Positions 1 through 11,048 of a stretch of 64,000 nt of DNA are shown here, one piece after another (the first letter of the stretch is position 1; each line of letters begins with the position of its first letter). The notes under the pieces are model-generated. The model did not search any database. It was given only the letters and a program-made list of their open reading frames with translations, and was not told where the DNA came from. This stretch comes from Cryptomeria japonica (lineage: Eukaryota; Streptophyta; Pinopsida; Cupressales; Cupressaceae). Made by a program: the position numbers and the translations under genes. The stretch spans positions 138,677,361 through 138,741,360 of the forward strand of contig NC_081406.1 in assembly GCF_030272615.1 (NCBI RefSeq). The letters run 5' to 3'.

Positions 1-2146
1 TCACATCTTCAACAAGCAGTTGCACAAGTTCCAGTTGGTGGTCTTTGACGACATACTCGTCTACAGCAAAACGTGGGAGGAACATCTGAGGCATTTGGAC
101 AAAGTTATGGGAATCATGGAGTCACAATCATTGTTTGCCAAGAGGTCCAAATGTGAATTTGGAATGACGAAGATATTGTACTTGGGACACATCATCAGTG
201 CCCGTGGGGTTCAAGTACATCAAGAGAAAATTCAAGCCATTCTGGTTTGGCTGCCTCCCAAGATTCTCTTGGAGATGCGTGGATTTCTTGGATTGTGTAG
301 TTATTATAGAAGGTTCGTGAAGGGATTTTCACAGATTGGTGCACCACTAACAGAGCTAACGAAGAGAGGATCCTTCCACTGGGATGTGCAGGCCCAACAC
401 ACTTTCGACAAATTGAAAGAAGTTATGAGTACGTGTCCAGTTCTGACACTACCAGACTTCACTCGACCTTTCATCTTGAAGTGCGATGCCTTGGGTGAAG
501 GTATTGGAGACCCCATCGCGTTCGAGAGCCGGAAGCTGTCGGGAGCAGAGCGACTGTACTCCATCTACGACAAGGAGATGCTTGCCATCATGCACACACT
601 AACGAAGTTTCGACAATACCTTGTTGGAGCAAAGTTTGTTGTACGGACATACCACAACAGTCTACAATATTTCTTGGAGCAGAGGGATTTGAATGAACGA
701 CAGCAGGGTGAGCAAAATCCAGGCATTTGATTTTGACATTGAGTATGTGAAAGGCAAGAATAACGTGGTGGCCGATGCTCTGTTGAGAAGGCCTACCATA
801 TGTTCTCTATCCCAGATTTCGACGGATTGGAAGGAACATCTGTTGGTTGAATATTCCAAGAATACATTCGCGTGTGAGTTGATGGATGGTCGAGTGCAGG
901 ATGACAGATACGAGGTGGTTGACAACGTCATTTACTACAAGGACAAAATTTATTTGGTGCCCCGAGTCCAAGATGAAGGAAAAAATTCTAAAAGAAATGC
1001 ACGACTCACCCTTGGCCGGACACCCAGGATACCTGAAAATCTACAGATAGATCCGAGAAAGGTTCTCTTGGGAGGGCCTTAAGAATGACGTCCGACAATA
1101 CGTGCGAGAATGCTCCACCTGCCAACAGAACAAATTTGAGCACACCTCACTTGCTGGACTGCTTCAGCCGCTGCCAATTCCCGACCAGAAGTGGGATAGG
1201 ATCTCAATGGATTTCATTACTGGGCTTCCCAAGGTGCAAGGAAAGGATTGCATCTTCATCGTGGTAGATCGTTTGACCAAGTATGCCCATTTCTTTGCCA
1301 TCTCCATTGGATACCAGGCATCTCAAGTGGTCAAGTTGTTCTTTTGGGAGGTATTTCGCTTGCATGGTCATCCGCAAAACATAGTGAGTGACAGGGATAG
1401 TCGCTTCCTGAGCACCTTTTGGATGGAGTTATTTTAGTTGGCAAAAACTGAGTTGTCGCCAAGCACAAGCTACCATCCGCAGACGGATGGACAGACGGAG
1501 ATCGTGAACAAATGGCTGGAGGGTTATCTCAGGAACTATGTCTTAGCACAACAAAAGGCATGGGTGTGTTGGTTACATTTGGGTGAACACTGCTACAACA
1601 CCACCTACCACATGTCGATAGGTATGGCGCCTTGCAAAGCACTGTATGGTTATGAACCTTTGTCTTCCGTGGATCTGGCATTGGGTGACAGTCGCGCACC
1701 AAGGGCCAAGGACTAGTTACAGGAGAGTTTGGACATCCTGAGATCTCTCAAGGATAACTTGCAGAGGGCTCAAAACCAGCAGAATATGTATGCGGATCGA
1801 CATTGGATTGAGCGGAGTTTTGAGGTTGGCGATCTGGTATACCTCCGGATTCAACCGTAGAGACAACCCTCCATGAGGATATGTGGCAAGGAGAATTTGA
1901 AGCCGCGTGTCTATGGACCCTACAAAGTGGTTTAAAGAGTGGGTGAAGTTGCCTACGAATTGGAACTTCCTAAGGGGAGTCGGATTCACAATGTTTTTCA
2001 TTTGTCATGCCTCGAAAAGTCCATTGGGCAGTGTCATAGCGTGGAAGGATCTGCCGATCAAGGATGCCACCTGGGAAGGCGAGTAGATTTTGGAGCATCC
2101 AAGTCAGCAATTGCTTGAGGGCAAGCAATTGTCCGGCAGGGAGGAC
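1..2146 (+). pseudogene. Ty3/gypsy pol remnant of element G1 (RT end, RNase H, integrase, chromodomain-like tail)
   Basis: The window opens inside the reverse transcriptase, at the FDDILVYS box (about 45-70). Positions 20-730 continue through the RT thumb (FLGLCSYYRRF) into RNase H. A frameshift near 700 moves the reading to 693-1082, with the RNase H end motif NVVADAL. Integrase lies at 1087-2010: a zinc-end CSTCQQ, then DFITGLP, VSDRD and DGQTEIVN, which hold the expected catalytic D, D and E. Stops interrupt it at 1435 and 1714. The C-terminal part (GDLVYLRI, YGPYKVV, VFHLSCL) is followed, after an apparent small deletion, by KWKDLPIKDATWEGE, which resembles a chromodomain end. The PR-RT-RH-IN order and the tail fit a chromovirus-type Ty3 element. 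It is broken and cannot encode a working polyprotein. Confidence 0.9.
2138..2146 (+). promoter_or_regulatory. Polypurine tract of G1
   Basis: A purine-rich run (AGGGAGGAC, one C) lies directly before the TG that starts the LTR. This is where plus-strand DNA priming would begin in the element's life cycle. Confidence 0.6.
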
Positions 2147-3381
2147 TGTAATGTCCTCGACATTATTAAATAATTTAATAATTGTGTATGGCCTCGAAAG
2201 TTAAATTTATTATATCTTAGGCCCTTTTTACTTTTGGCAGTGACATTTTGGCCGCGTCGGCTCTTTTTTTAATCCTTCGGGAAGTTTCCTTGAAGCCATA
2301 TAAATGGCTGAGTTAATCATTGTCATTGGTATGCGAATTTGATATTTTCTGTTTGTGCGAATTCTAGGTGGAGTTCAGTTGTCAGCCATTTCGGAGGTGG
2401 AAGATCCTCCCTACTTGGCATCCGTAGATTCGGTGGGAGTACCTCCTCACCCTATTCTGCTTGTGGTTTGAATTTGTAATGCTTTTATTTGAATACACAA
2501 GTGTCATCCAGTTCTAGATGGAATACATGTTCCCAAAGCTTTCATTCTATGCACTAAACTAATATATATATTGCGTCAAATTCGAAAGTATTTCCTAAAG
2601 ATTGTCGTATGCAGGACTTGGTAGAATCATTCGTGCATAGTGATAAGGGTGATTGCACTACCTGTGGACGAAAGTAGTAACCGTACGGATACACCGCATG
2701 AAGGTGCAAGTAAGGCTTCACTGTACAGCTGAAGTATTGGATCCCCTCACCGTACAGGTGGAGTGTAGCCACCATACGAGCCTATTGGCATAGTCACTGT
2801 ATGAAACTGTACGGAGCAACGCGTCACACCGTACGCTGAGTTATTAGCCATTGTGCGGGGTGAGTTGGGGGTGCCGTATGGTGGGGTGAGAGTTGGGGGT
2901 GCTGTATAGCTGGGAGAGCCGTCGGTACATTACAAAAGATGTAGCAAACTCGTTAGGCACAATGTGGAAGACTGAGTTATCTCCCACTCACATTTGCAAC
3001 CCCTCAGAAGGTCTTCCACTCCCTCAGTTATGCTATCTATGGGAGTTTTTGTTCCCAAAGACACTATTTTGCAGAAACCTCCTGGTTCTACAAAACCCAA
3101 TCAATTCAACAATCAACTCTCGACTGCCTTGAAGCTCAACTAGATCTCTCTTTATACTTTTTCCAGCCCATCTCTAGAAGCTTCTAGAAATAATATTAAA
3201 ATAATATTATTTCACTTAAGTGACTTTATGATATAATATTTAATTAAGTCACTTTATTAAATTAATTAAATATAAAGTCATCTTTTAATTTTTAATTTAT
3301 TTGATAACTTTATAAATAATTAACTTAATATTATTAATTAAAATAATTAATTAATTCCTCTCCAAAAAAGGGGACATTACA
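2147..3381 (+). repeat. LTR of G1 (1235 bp)
   Basis: The segment starts TGTAATGTCC and ends GGACATTACA, a perfect 10-bp terminal inverted repeat with the canonical TG...CA ends, and it follows pol and a polypurine tract. A TATA-like TATAAAT lies at 2299-2305. The right part, 3180-3370, is very AT-rich. It is followed at once by a primer-site-like TTGGTGCC (3383-3390), which normally lies after a 5' LTR. No second copy of this LTR is in the window, so its age cannot be estimated here. Confidence 0.75.
2299..2305 (+). promoter_or_regulatory. Putative TATA box of G1 LTR
   Basis: TATAAAT about 150 bp into the LTR is a plausible core promoter for transcript initiation. Nothing else in the sequence confirms the start site. 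Confidence 0.35.
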
Positions 3382-3899
3382 GTTGGTGCCATGAGTTAAA
3401 TGAAAAAACTTGCCGAGTTTTGGGCGAAACAAGTCATCGACAAAAAATTGGCGAGTTTTTCAAAAAACTTTGCAAAAAAAACTTGGTGAGTAAACCTCAC
3501 CAAACTCATAGAGCACAAAAGATCGTGAGTACTCAGCAACTCGCTGAGTATGCAAACTATGGGTTGGAGACATTACAACTATATTTGAATATTACCCCTA
3601 ATAATGAACTATGGAACTAGGAATATGTTCCATGTTCTAAATATTTTATATCACCCACCATGGACTATACAAATAGAAGTTGGAAGCCCTAAAAACGTCA
3701 AAGAAAAATCACAAAAATCACAAAAAAATAGTGCACTTTATAAGTTGTAGAAAAATGTTGACCTATTTGATATGCTTCATTTCTTGGAGGCTTGAAGTTA
3801 GTGAGAAATAGAAAGCTTTGATATTTGAGCAAAAATGGTGGATGAAATGATGTTTTGAACAAAACGATTGAGGAGATGCTTGTTTAACATTGTGGTGGT
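3382..3899. other. Unassigned stretch after G1 LTR
   Basis: It begins with a primer-binding-like TTGGTGCCATGAG directly after the LTR end, then an A-rich leader with repeated GAGT/ACTC words. No convincing coding sequence is present. It could be the leader of a second element sharing the G1 LTR, or old flanking DNA. Confidence 0.4.
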
Positions 3900-4358
3900 T
3901 GTTGTGACCATTTCACACATCACCCCATAAAAAATGGGAACACTTTTGCTTTAAGTTTTAGGTTTTAGATAGGTTTGCCAACAATCAGATCATTTAGATT
4001 AGATGAGGTTGAGTTGATTTAGTCCTGAAAACCTTGGCTATGAATGATATATGATGATCATTTCATTTGATCATCATCATTAGAGATGGAGACAATGAAT
4101 GCAAGTATGAAGGTCAATCATGAGAATTGAGATGATAGATGGAAGAGGAAGGCTTAAACAACATGGAAAAGGTTTTGATGACGATGAGGGACCCTTTGAG
4201 CTGGTGAGGTGAGTGCTACTACTCACAAATTTGAGCATAGTTGAGTCACTATCAGTGAACCCCAAAAATCCGCCTTGCCTCAGGCTGCTGTTAGTGCCCC
4301 CTCAAAAGTTTGACCAGCTCATGGACATTTCCTGTGACCCTCTAAAAGTCCGATCAAG

Positions 4359-4580
4359 GTGAGGAAGTCTTTTACTTAACAAGATAAACATATCTTGAGG
4401 TAAGTGCTTGATGTTTGAAGAGATTGAGGTGATTGAGCAAGAAAAGTTAACATCTTTTGGCTCACTGAGGTGAGAAAGTCTTTTACTTAACAAGATAAAC
4501 ATATCTTGAGGTAAGTGCTTGATGTTTGAAGAGATTGAGGTGATTGAGCAAGAAAAGTTAACATCTTTTGGCTCACTGTC
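4359..4580. repeat. 111-bp direct tandem duplication (2 copies)
   Basis: Bases 4359-4469 and 4470-4580 are almost identical, differing at GAGGAAG versus GAGAAAG and at the distal edge. The near-identity points to a recent duplication within the older LTR remnant. Confidence 0.85.
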
Positions 4581-4683
4581 AGTGAGGGATGAAAACCCCG
4601 ACCATTTCCAATCAATACACCATCAAAACCGTGACCTCCTTGAGTGACTACCAGTGCATGCTAAAATCCTTGCCCAAGGTTAG

Positions 4684-4688
4684 AAGAC
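4684..4688. other. Left target-site sequence of G2
   Basis: AAGAC precedes the TG of the G2 LTR. Its partner on the right was lost with the truncation at 18522, so this is inferred from position only. Confidence 0.4.
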
Positions 4689-6239
4689 TGTAATGCCCCA
4701 CTAGAAACCCTAAAGGAATACAACGCTACAAGGCAACTAAAGGGTGAAATAATTAAAAACAAAAAAGTTTAAGTGCATTCATAATAACATCGCACGTATA
4801 ATAACACAAGCGGAAGTCTAACAATGACATCCTAAAGGGTTACCAACAAAGATTACTTCAAATTAAAACTACATCACTATGTTAATCCAATTATCCATCT
4901 AAATTAGGGAAATTCAATTACGATGATTAACTCAAACTCTAAAACTGATTCCAAATAGATAGGTTTAAAGAGTTACAACATATATACTTCCAATGATTCA
5001 TTTATACATAAGATGAAGGATAACTGAAATAACATACATTTCATTGAATTTCAAATTACAACATTCCATAAATTACATGGCTTCAATAGAACAATTAAAG
5101 TACATAGGTTACAAAGCCAAGGTTACAAAGTTAAAGATGCAATGACCACATGGTCACAACTGTACAATAATCTCGAACAAGAGCTGATACAAGAATCACG
5201 AACCAAGAACCACCAGCGAAGCCGATCCTTGCAAGAAGGTAAGAACCAAGATATCCGATGGGAAGTGGCATTACCACCCGACCATGTGATCCCATAATGG
5301 AACCACCCCACCGTGTTAGGAGATAGCAGAAGACCCTCAAGCAAGCAATAAGGCAAGTACAACAGTACAGATGACTCCACAGAACTCAAGTGACTCAACT
5401 CACAAAACACTAGTGACCCTAAAGAGAGAGTGTCATCACATGGCTTAAGATAGTTACCCTAGGTAGGTCTCCATAGGTCCCGACCCCCATCTTGGGTTAT
5501 CCTGGTAACCTTTCCCGAACCCCCAGCTCCATCTAAGCATCATGCGGACCCTACCAACCTTTCGTGAAGACAAGGTGGTAGGTTTGCCATTCTAGGCCTT
5601 CCCACACACCTTGAGCCTATACAAGCACTCAACCGTGCGCGGGGTGCAACATCTTAATTAATTTAATAACTACCCACCCCCTAATCAATTGTTAGGTTAT
5701 CACTTATTATCTGACTTCCGAGGGGTTATCTTGCCATCCGCTTCGGGTGCGGCCCCCGCTCGAAAGCCACTCTCTCTCCTAGGACACTAACAGGAAAAGT
5801 ACCTCACTATGAGAACTCTATGGCGAAACTGACAGCCATAAATAATCCTGACATAACACAAGTGAAGGGTTCACAATCACTAACCCAAGATTGACCATAT
5901 GGAAACATGACTCACAATGGCTCACATCCTCAGGGTTTAAACAACGACACCCGACTAAGGGGTAAACATCAAACGACATCATGACAACTTACCAAAATTG
6001 CAACGACATTTAAAACTAGACTGCAATTATTATTAACACAAGATCCTAAACAAGCAATCTTTCTTTAAGCAGTCGACAACATAAAATACTTGCAATAAAG
6101 ATTTCCAGAAATAAATAAATCCCATCTATTTTAACATAAGGAAACGATGAAGTCACATGTCTAATAAGATTAATTGAAACCACATTAAAAAAATCTAAAC
6201 CCCCCAATTATTTGATCATGTTTAATTTATAATTAATCC

Positions 6240-6640
6240 AAATCGACTATAACCAAGTTTACATTTAAATCCAAATTAAACATATATATATAATAATACA
6301 AAATAATTTCAATATAATATATATTAATTGAATATAATATATAGGATTATATTTTATTACATATATATAAAAAAAATATAATATTTAATTTAAACAAATT
6401 TCACCTTTATTTCCAAAGTTAATAACTTTTATTTTATATATATATTTTTTTCATAATAGAAAAATAAAATAAAACAAATAGCTCAAATAATATTAATATT
6501 ATTATTTAATACTAAATAACATTAATATTATTATTATTATTAAATAACATTAATATTATTATTTAATATTAAATAACATTATTATTATTATTATTTTTAA
6601 ACATTTATATTGTTTTTTAAACTAAAAAAAAAAATTAAAA
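6240..6640. repeat. AT-rich low-complexity block in G2 LTR
   Basis: Runs of ATATAT and repeated ATTAATATTATT words dominate. It is simple-sequence DNA without coding potential. Confidence 0.8.
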
Positions 6641-6652
6641 AAAGAATTATAA

Positions 6653-6836
6653 CGTGGGGCCCATGGCCTCCACGGCAGCAGCACCTGCTGCCCCAAGTAT
6701 GAGGTAGCAGTGCTGCTGCTAACCTCATACATGGGGTAGCAGCGCTGCTGCTAACCCCTGTATGGGGGACGCAGCAAGCTGCCCAAGGGGGGTGCGTGGC
6801 TGGGTTGAGCCCAGCTCCCCGCCACTGCCCCCAAAC
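6653..6836. repeat. GC-rich island with GCTGCT repeats in G2 LTR
   Basis: About 180 bases of markedly GC-rich sequence sit between A/T homopolymer-rich flanks. Inside, a unit of roughly 35 bp containing GTAGCAG-GCTGCTGCTAAC is repeated about twice. It lies within the LTR; a role in promoter or R-region structure is possible but not shown. Confidence 0.7.
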
Positions 6837-8161
6837 CATTTTTTTTTTTTAATTTTTTTTTAAAATATAAAACAAAGTTTCTTATTTATCCCAATTTATA
6901 AAAAAAATAGAAACACAGAGATTTAATTCTCTGTTCTTATGGGTTAAATAAAACAAAAGCAAATTTATTTATTTTTTTAAAACAAAGAACAAAATTGATA
7001 AATTAAATTTATGACTGGTAATTAAATTTTACCAGCAAGAAAAATCTCTGAGACAAAACAGAGATAAGAATTTGTTTCCCAAATCAAACAAATTCAATTC
7101 CAAATTCAAATTGGCTGGGACATAACTTGATTGCCATTCCCCAATTGGAATTTTTGCCCAAACAAGAATGGAACAAGAAGTATTTAACTCATAATATTTT
7201 TTTCCCAATTTTGATGACTCCACCCAAAATCACAAAAATAAACAAACTACCATCACCAGGAAATGAAATTTCTTGCATAATCAAAATGAAGGAAATAATT
7301 TTAAACCAAAACTTTTCATGAAATTGATTTGGGAGAGTTTGAAGTTAAAATTTAATAACCAAATTGATTGGAATTTTCCAATAACCTCATAGCAAACAAA
7401 ATCCATAACCCAACACTCTTTATATCAAACTTTTAACAACATCCAGAAATTGGGAAGAAGCATGGATTTCCAAAAACAAACAAGAAGAAATCAACCAACC
7501 TGTGGAGCTTCCAAGAAGAAATTTGTGAGCTTCAATCCTTCAACAGAATTCCAAACTAAATCAAAAGCTTCTTCCAAAACAATTTTTCCAGAATTTCCCT
7601 TCTTCCAAAACAAGCCTCCTTTTCCAAAAATATTTTTAGGGGTAAATAGGGAAAAATATCTTAACCTAAGCTTTTAGGTTGAAATATTTTTCTCATGAAA
7701 AACATTTAATAAACAAATTGACTTTTTCTATTTTCCTTCAAAAATAAATGGAAATTTCTTCTTTATTGAAAAATACATTTCTCACATTTTGAAATTTAAT
7801 TAACTCTTTTCAACACAAGTAAAAATCAATAATTTTAACTCTATTTTTGTTTTTCTTTAAATCTAAAAACAATAGAATTAACTTTATTTATTTTACTTTT
7901 TCCATTTGATCTAAACATGGTTACTTTTCCAAAATAAAGCAATCATTGATTTAAATCTAATAAATTAACCAAATAAGCTAAGTTCAAGACATCAAGGCGT
8001 AATAATGCATAACTTGCTTATACCAACTATGAAATGACGACTTAAACTTAAATAAATAATTGAACCACTATGGCACGCAAACCGAAAAAATACAAGAAGA
8101 CTCGAAGTCCGAACATAAGGAATGGACGACTGACTGACGACACTCACAAGAGTAGACTGAG

Positions 8162-8166
8162 GGTAT
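8162..8166. other. Target-site duplication GGTAT (left) of solo S LTR
   Basis: GGTAT occurs directly before the LTR start and again at 11928-11932 directly after its end. Confidence 0.9.
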
Positions 8167-8630
8167 TGTTGTGACATTCACACATCGCCCCATTGCAAAT
8201 GGGGACCCCTGCTTTTTTGGCTTTCTAGGGTTTGCTTTCTAGGTCTTTTAGAGTTTTGTCTGTTAGCCTTTGCATTTTGAGTGTCGCCAGGGGGATCACT
8301 AGGATGGCAGGCTCTGCTTGAGCCGAGGTGAGTCTTTGGGGCCCCAGAATTAGGGTTTCTTTGAAAGTCTTCCTTAGGGCCTGGTTTTGCTCTTGTTGCT
8401 AATTGTGTCTTGCTTGGTGAGTGAGTATCATTCTTGAAGGTCCGAGCTAGGTCAAGTTGGTGAGTGATGAAGTCTGGAATGTCATCCTAATCTTCAAATG
8501 CCATGCTAAGTCTGGAATGTCCTGATCTTGAAATTTGACTGTCTGGAAAACTGAAGAATCCTCCAAAAACTAGATTTTGCAATATAACTCCTGGAGGTCC
8601 AAAACCACTCTCAAACATTCTGACAGTATA

Positions 8631-8706
8631 TATGGAATATAACTTAAAGTATAAGAAAGAAGAAAGATACCAAAATGTCACTTATACTTAAATGTTATAT
8701 TCCATA
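8631..8706. repeat. 25-bp inverted repeat in S LTR copy 1
   Basis: Arm 8631-8655 (TATGGAATATAAC...) pairs with arm 8681-8706 (...GTTATATTCCATA) around a 25-base loop. The same palindrome is in copy 2 at 28876-28931 with a loop of only a few bases, so the arms are conserved while the loop is not. Confidence 0.85.
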
Positions 8707-8740
8707 AAATGATCCTGACGGAGAGACCAAAATGTCAAAT

Positions 8741-10373
8741 TTCGCTCCGGACCCTTCCAAAGGGTCCAAAGTGAATTTCGCTCCTGACCCTTCCAAAGGG
8801 TCCAGAGCGAAATTCCTATTTTTCCTTGGATAAGGTCAAGTCCTTGGGTTTTTGTGGCATGGATGGAAGGGAGATGGCATGTCTTTGCCTCTTGAGGTGG
8901 TTTGGAATTGGAGAAATGAAGAATCAAGCCTAAAAAATGATTTTCGCCCTGGACCCTCTGGAGGGTCCAGGGTGAAAATCTACTTAGACCTCTTTCCCTT
9001 CCTTGTTCGACCAAATTTTGATGTCCAAGGCATGTTGAAAGGGAGAATGAACATGTTGTGGCCTTTGGGAATGTTTGAAAGAGTTGAGGAATGAGTGTTT
9101 TAGCCAAGGAAGGAAATTTCGCTCCTGACCCTTCCAAAGGGTCCAGAGCGAAATTCCTTACAAGCCTATATTTTTAACCTTGCTTGAGCTTAGACCTTGT
9201 TCCTAGGGCGAAGAGAGATGATATTTTACCTTGCAATGAAGATTGGGATTGAAAGAATGATGATTTTGGTCTAGAAAGGGAAATTCGCTCCGGACCCTTC
9301 CAGAGGGTCCAGGGTGAAATTGTGCAAAACCTATCTTTTCCCTTAGTTTCATGCCAAATCTAGTGTGGATCATGATTAAAGAAGGCCTTAGGAATGACTC
9401 CAAATCGCCAATGATTATCAAGATTGAAGGAATTGAGCCAAATGATGAAAATCGCTCCTGATCCTTCCAAAGGGTCCAGGGCGAAAATTCTTCAACCACC
9501 TATTTTCCCTTGCAAAATCAAGTCAAACTTGGGTTGGATGTGAGAGGAGAAGTGTTTTCTAGCCTTTTGAGGTGAATTCAACTTGAAATGATGGAGGAAT
9601 AAGCCTAAATTAAGAAATTCGCTCCTGACCCTTCCAAAGGGTCCAGGGCGAAATTTCACCAAAACCACCTTTTTTCCAAATTTGTGACAAGACAATTGCA
9701 AACTAAAGTGAATTGGGATGGAAGAAGTCTTTAGGAGTAACTTCAAGTTGCTAGGAAACATTGAAATTGAAGGAATTGAGCCAAATCAAGAATTTCGCTC
9801 TTGACCCTTCCAAAGGGTCCAGAGCGAAATACTAAAATCCACCTATTCCTTTCACATTTAGACCAAGCCAGGCCTGGACAAAGATGATAGAATCCCTTGA
9901 GATTGCCCTTGAATGGATTTTGGTCTCCAAAAATGATGATTTTGGGCTAGAGGAAGAAATTCGCTCCTGACCCTTCCAAAGGGTCTAGAGCGAAAAACAC
10001 TAAAACCATCCCTTTCTCCAAATTTTGTGCTAAGTCAGGCCTGGACTAGGGTGAGAAAAACTATTTGGAATACCTTGGAAAGATGTTTGACCATCAAAAG
10101 TGTGAATTTTGAGCTAAAATTGGAATTTCGCCCCTGACCCTTCCAAAGGGTCCAGAGCGAAATTCTGGATAGGTCATGTCCCTGGCTAGGTTTTTTGAGC
10201 GAATTTGACTTTTTAGGCCTTGTGAAGATCAAACCAATGTTGCCAAGTTGGGAAGTGGATTCAATATGGGGGAGTCCAGATGAAGTGAAGTGAAGAAAGT
10301 AAAATTTAGTGTGAATAGGCAAGCAAAAGGTGAATTTCGCTCCTAACCCTTCCAGAGGATCCTGGGCGAAATT
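8741..10373 (+). repeat. Periodic hairpin array in S LTR copy 1 (11 cores)
   Basis: A core of about 36 bp, TTTCGCTCCTGACCCTTCC then AAAGGGTCCAGAGCGAAA, can fold back on itself (CGCTC...GACCCTT with AAGGGTC...GAGCG). Taking the G of GACCC as marker, cores lie at 8750, 8786, 8952, 9127, 9293, 9460, 9628, 9803, 9969, 10136 and 10345. After the first 36-bp step the spacing is 166, 175, 166, 167, 168, 175, 166, 167 and 209. Spacers share weak common words (CCACCTATT, GGAATTGAGCC), so the array is a diverged ~167-bp satellite whose hairpin cores stay nearly identical. Confidence 0.92.
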
Positions 10374-10530
10374 CTTATAGGGCCTGTCCCTAGAAAGAAT
10401 CTTGAACAAACTTCATTTTGATGTCTTCTTGTTGATGATTTAAGGAAGAAAATGCTATGTTAGAATAAATATATTATGTGTCCTTAATCATCCTATGGTT
10501 TGTCTTGCAAATGAAAGAAGACCAGGCCAG

Positions 10531-10620
10531 ATCAAGGGCGACCTCCTCTAGTCTGGCATCATCAAGGACGACCTTCTCCAGTCCAGCATCATCAAGGACG
10601 ATCTCTTCCAGTCCAACATT
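10531..10620. repeat. 30-bp triplicate repeat in S LTR
   Basis: Three exact 30-base periods, each of the form ATCAAGGACGACCTTCTCC plus AGTCCAGCATC with a few substitutions. A comparable degenerate repeat is in copy 2 on the minus strand (about 26710-26880). Confidence 0.85.
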
Positions 10621-11041
10621 TCAAGGAAAGGTACACCATCCATCCTGCACATCAAAGACAAACGAGGTTAAAGCAAGGGTTCGTTGAAGAAGCAAATAGT
10701 TTCATAAGAGTTAATTAAAATTATCTTCTTAGCGTCATCAAAGTGAACATCTACCAAGTTACAGGGTGGCATCCTAGTCATCTTTCCTCCAGTTGGATTG
10801 GTCCACCTCAGCGTGTCCAGATTCAATGTACCCGACTCATCAAAGATGACACTAACTTTGATGTACCTACCCCGGTTATCCATTGGTCGAATATTCCAGA
10901 GAGGACATGTGTCCAAATAATGCAATTTTTTCATTGGCCAGAATTGAGTTTGTTGTAACAAACCCTAATTAGGGTTTTCATTGTAAAATCTCTGCCATTG
11001 ATCTCAAGTTGATCTGAGCCATCAAATTGTATTAAGGGCGC

Positions 11042-11048
11042 TATATAA
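11042..11048 (+). promoter_or_regulatory. TATA box of S LTR copy 1
   Basis: TATATAA in a conserved context (GCTATATAAGCCC). The same box with similar surroundings is in S copy 2 (minus, near 26285-26291) and in the LTR of element C (near 33408), which supports a conserved core promoter. Confidence 0.65.

Larger units (their letters stand above)
3900..4688 (+). repeat. Truncated, diverged S-family LTR (5' end)
   Basis: The first ~90 bases (TGTTGTGACC, then CACACATCACCCC and an A-rich run) match the start of the two giant solo LTRs at 8167 and, on the minus strand, 29316. After that the match fades. Short inverted motifs of the form CACT-N3-AGTG recur near 4247, 4576 and 4653. The copy is cut at 4688 by insertion of G2, and its remainder is not in the window. 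Confidence 0.6.

Noticed and set aside
5123-5410. 95-codon minus-strand frame repeated at 17725-18012
   Set aside because: Both lie at the same place in the two G2 LTRs. Identity follows from LTR identity, and the composition (Ser/Leu/Cys-rich) has no domain.
8688-9137. 149-codon minus-strand frame with repeated SLWTLWKG words
   Set aside because: It is translation of the hairpin array, which lacks stops in this frame; repeated DNA, not a protein gene. The same holds for frames at 9203, 9492, 10035 and 28724.
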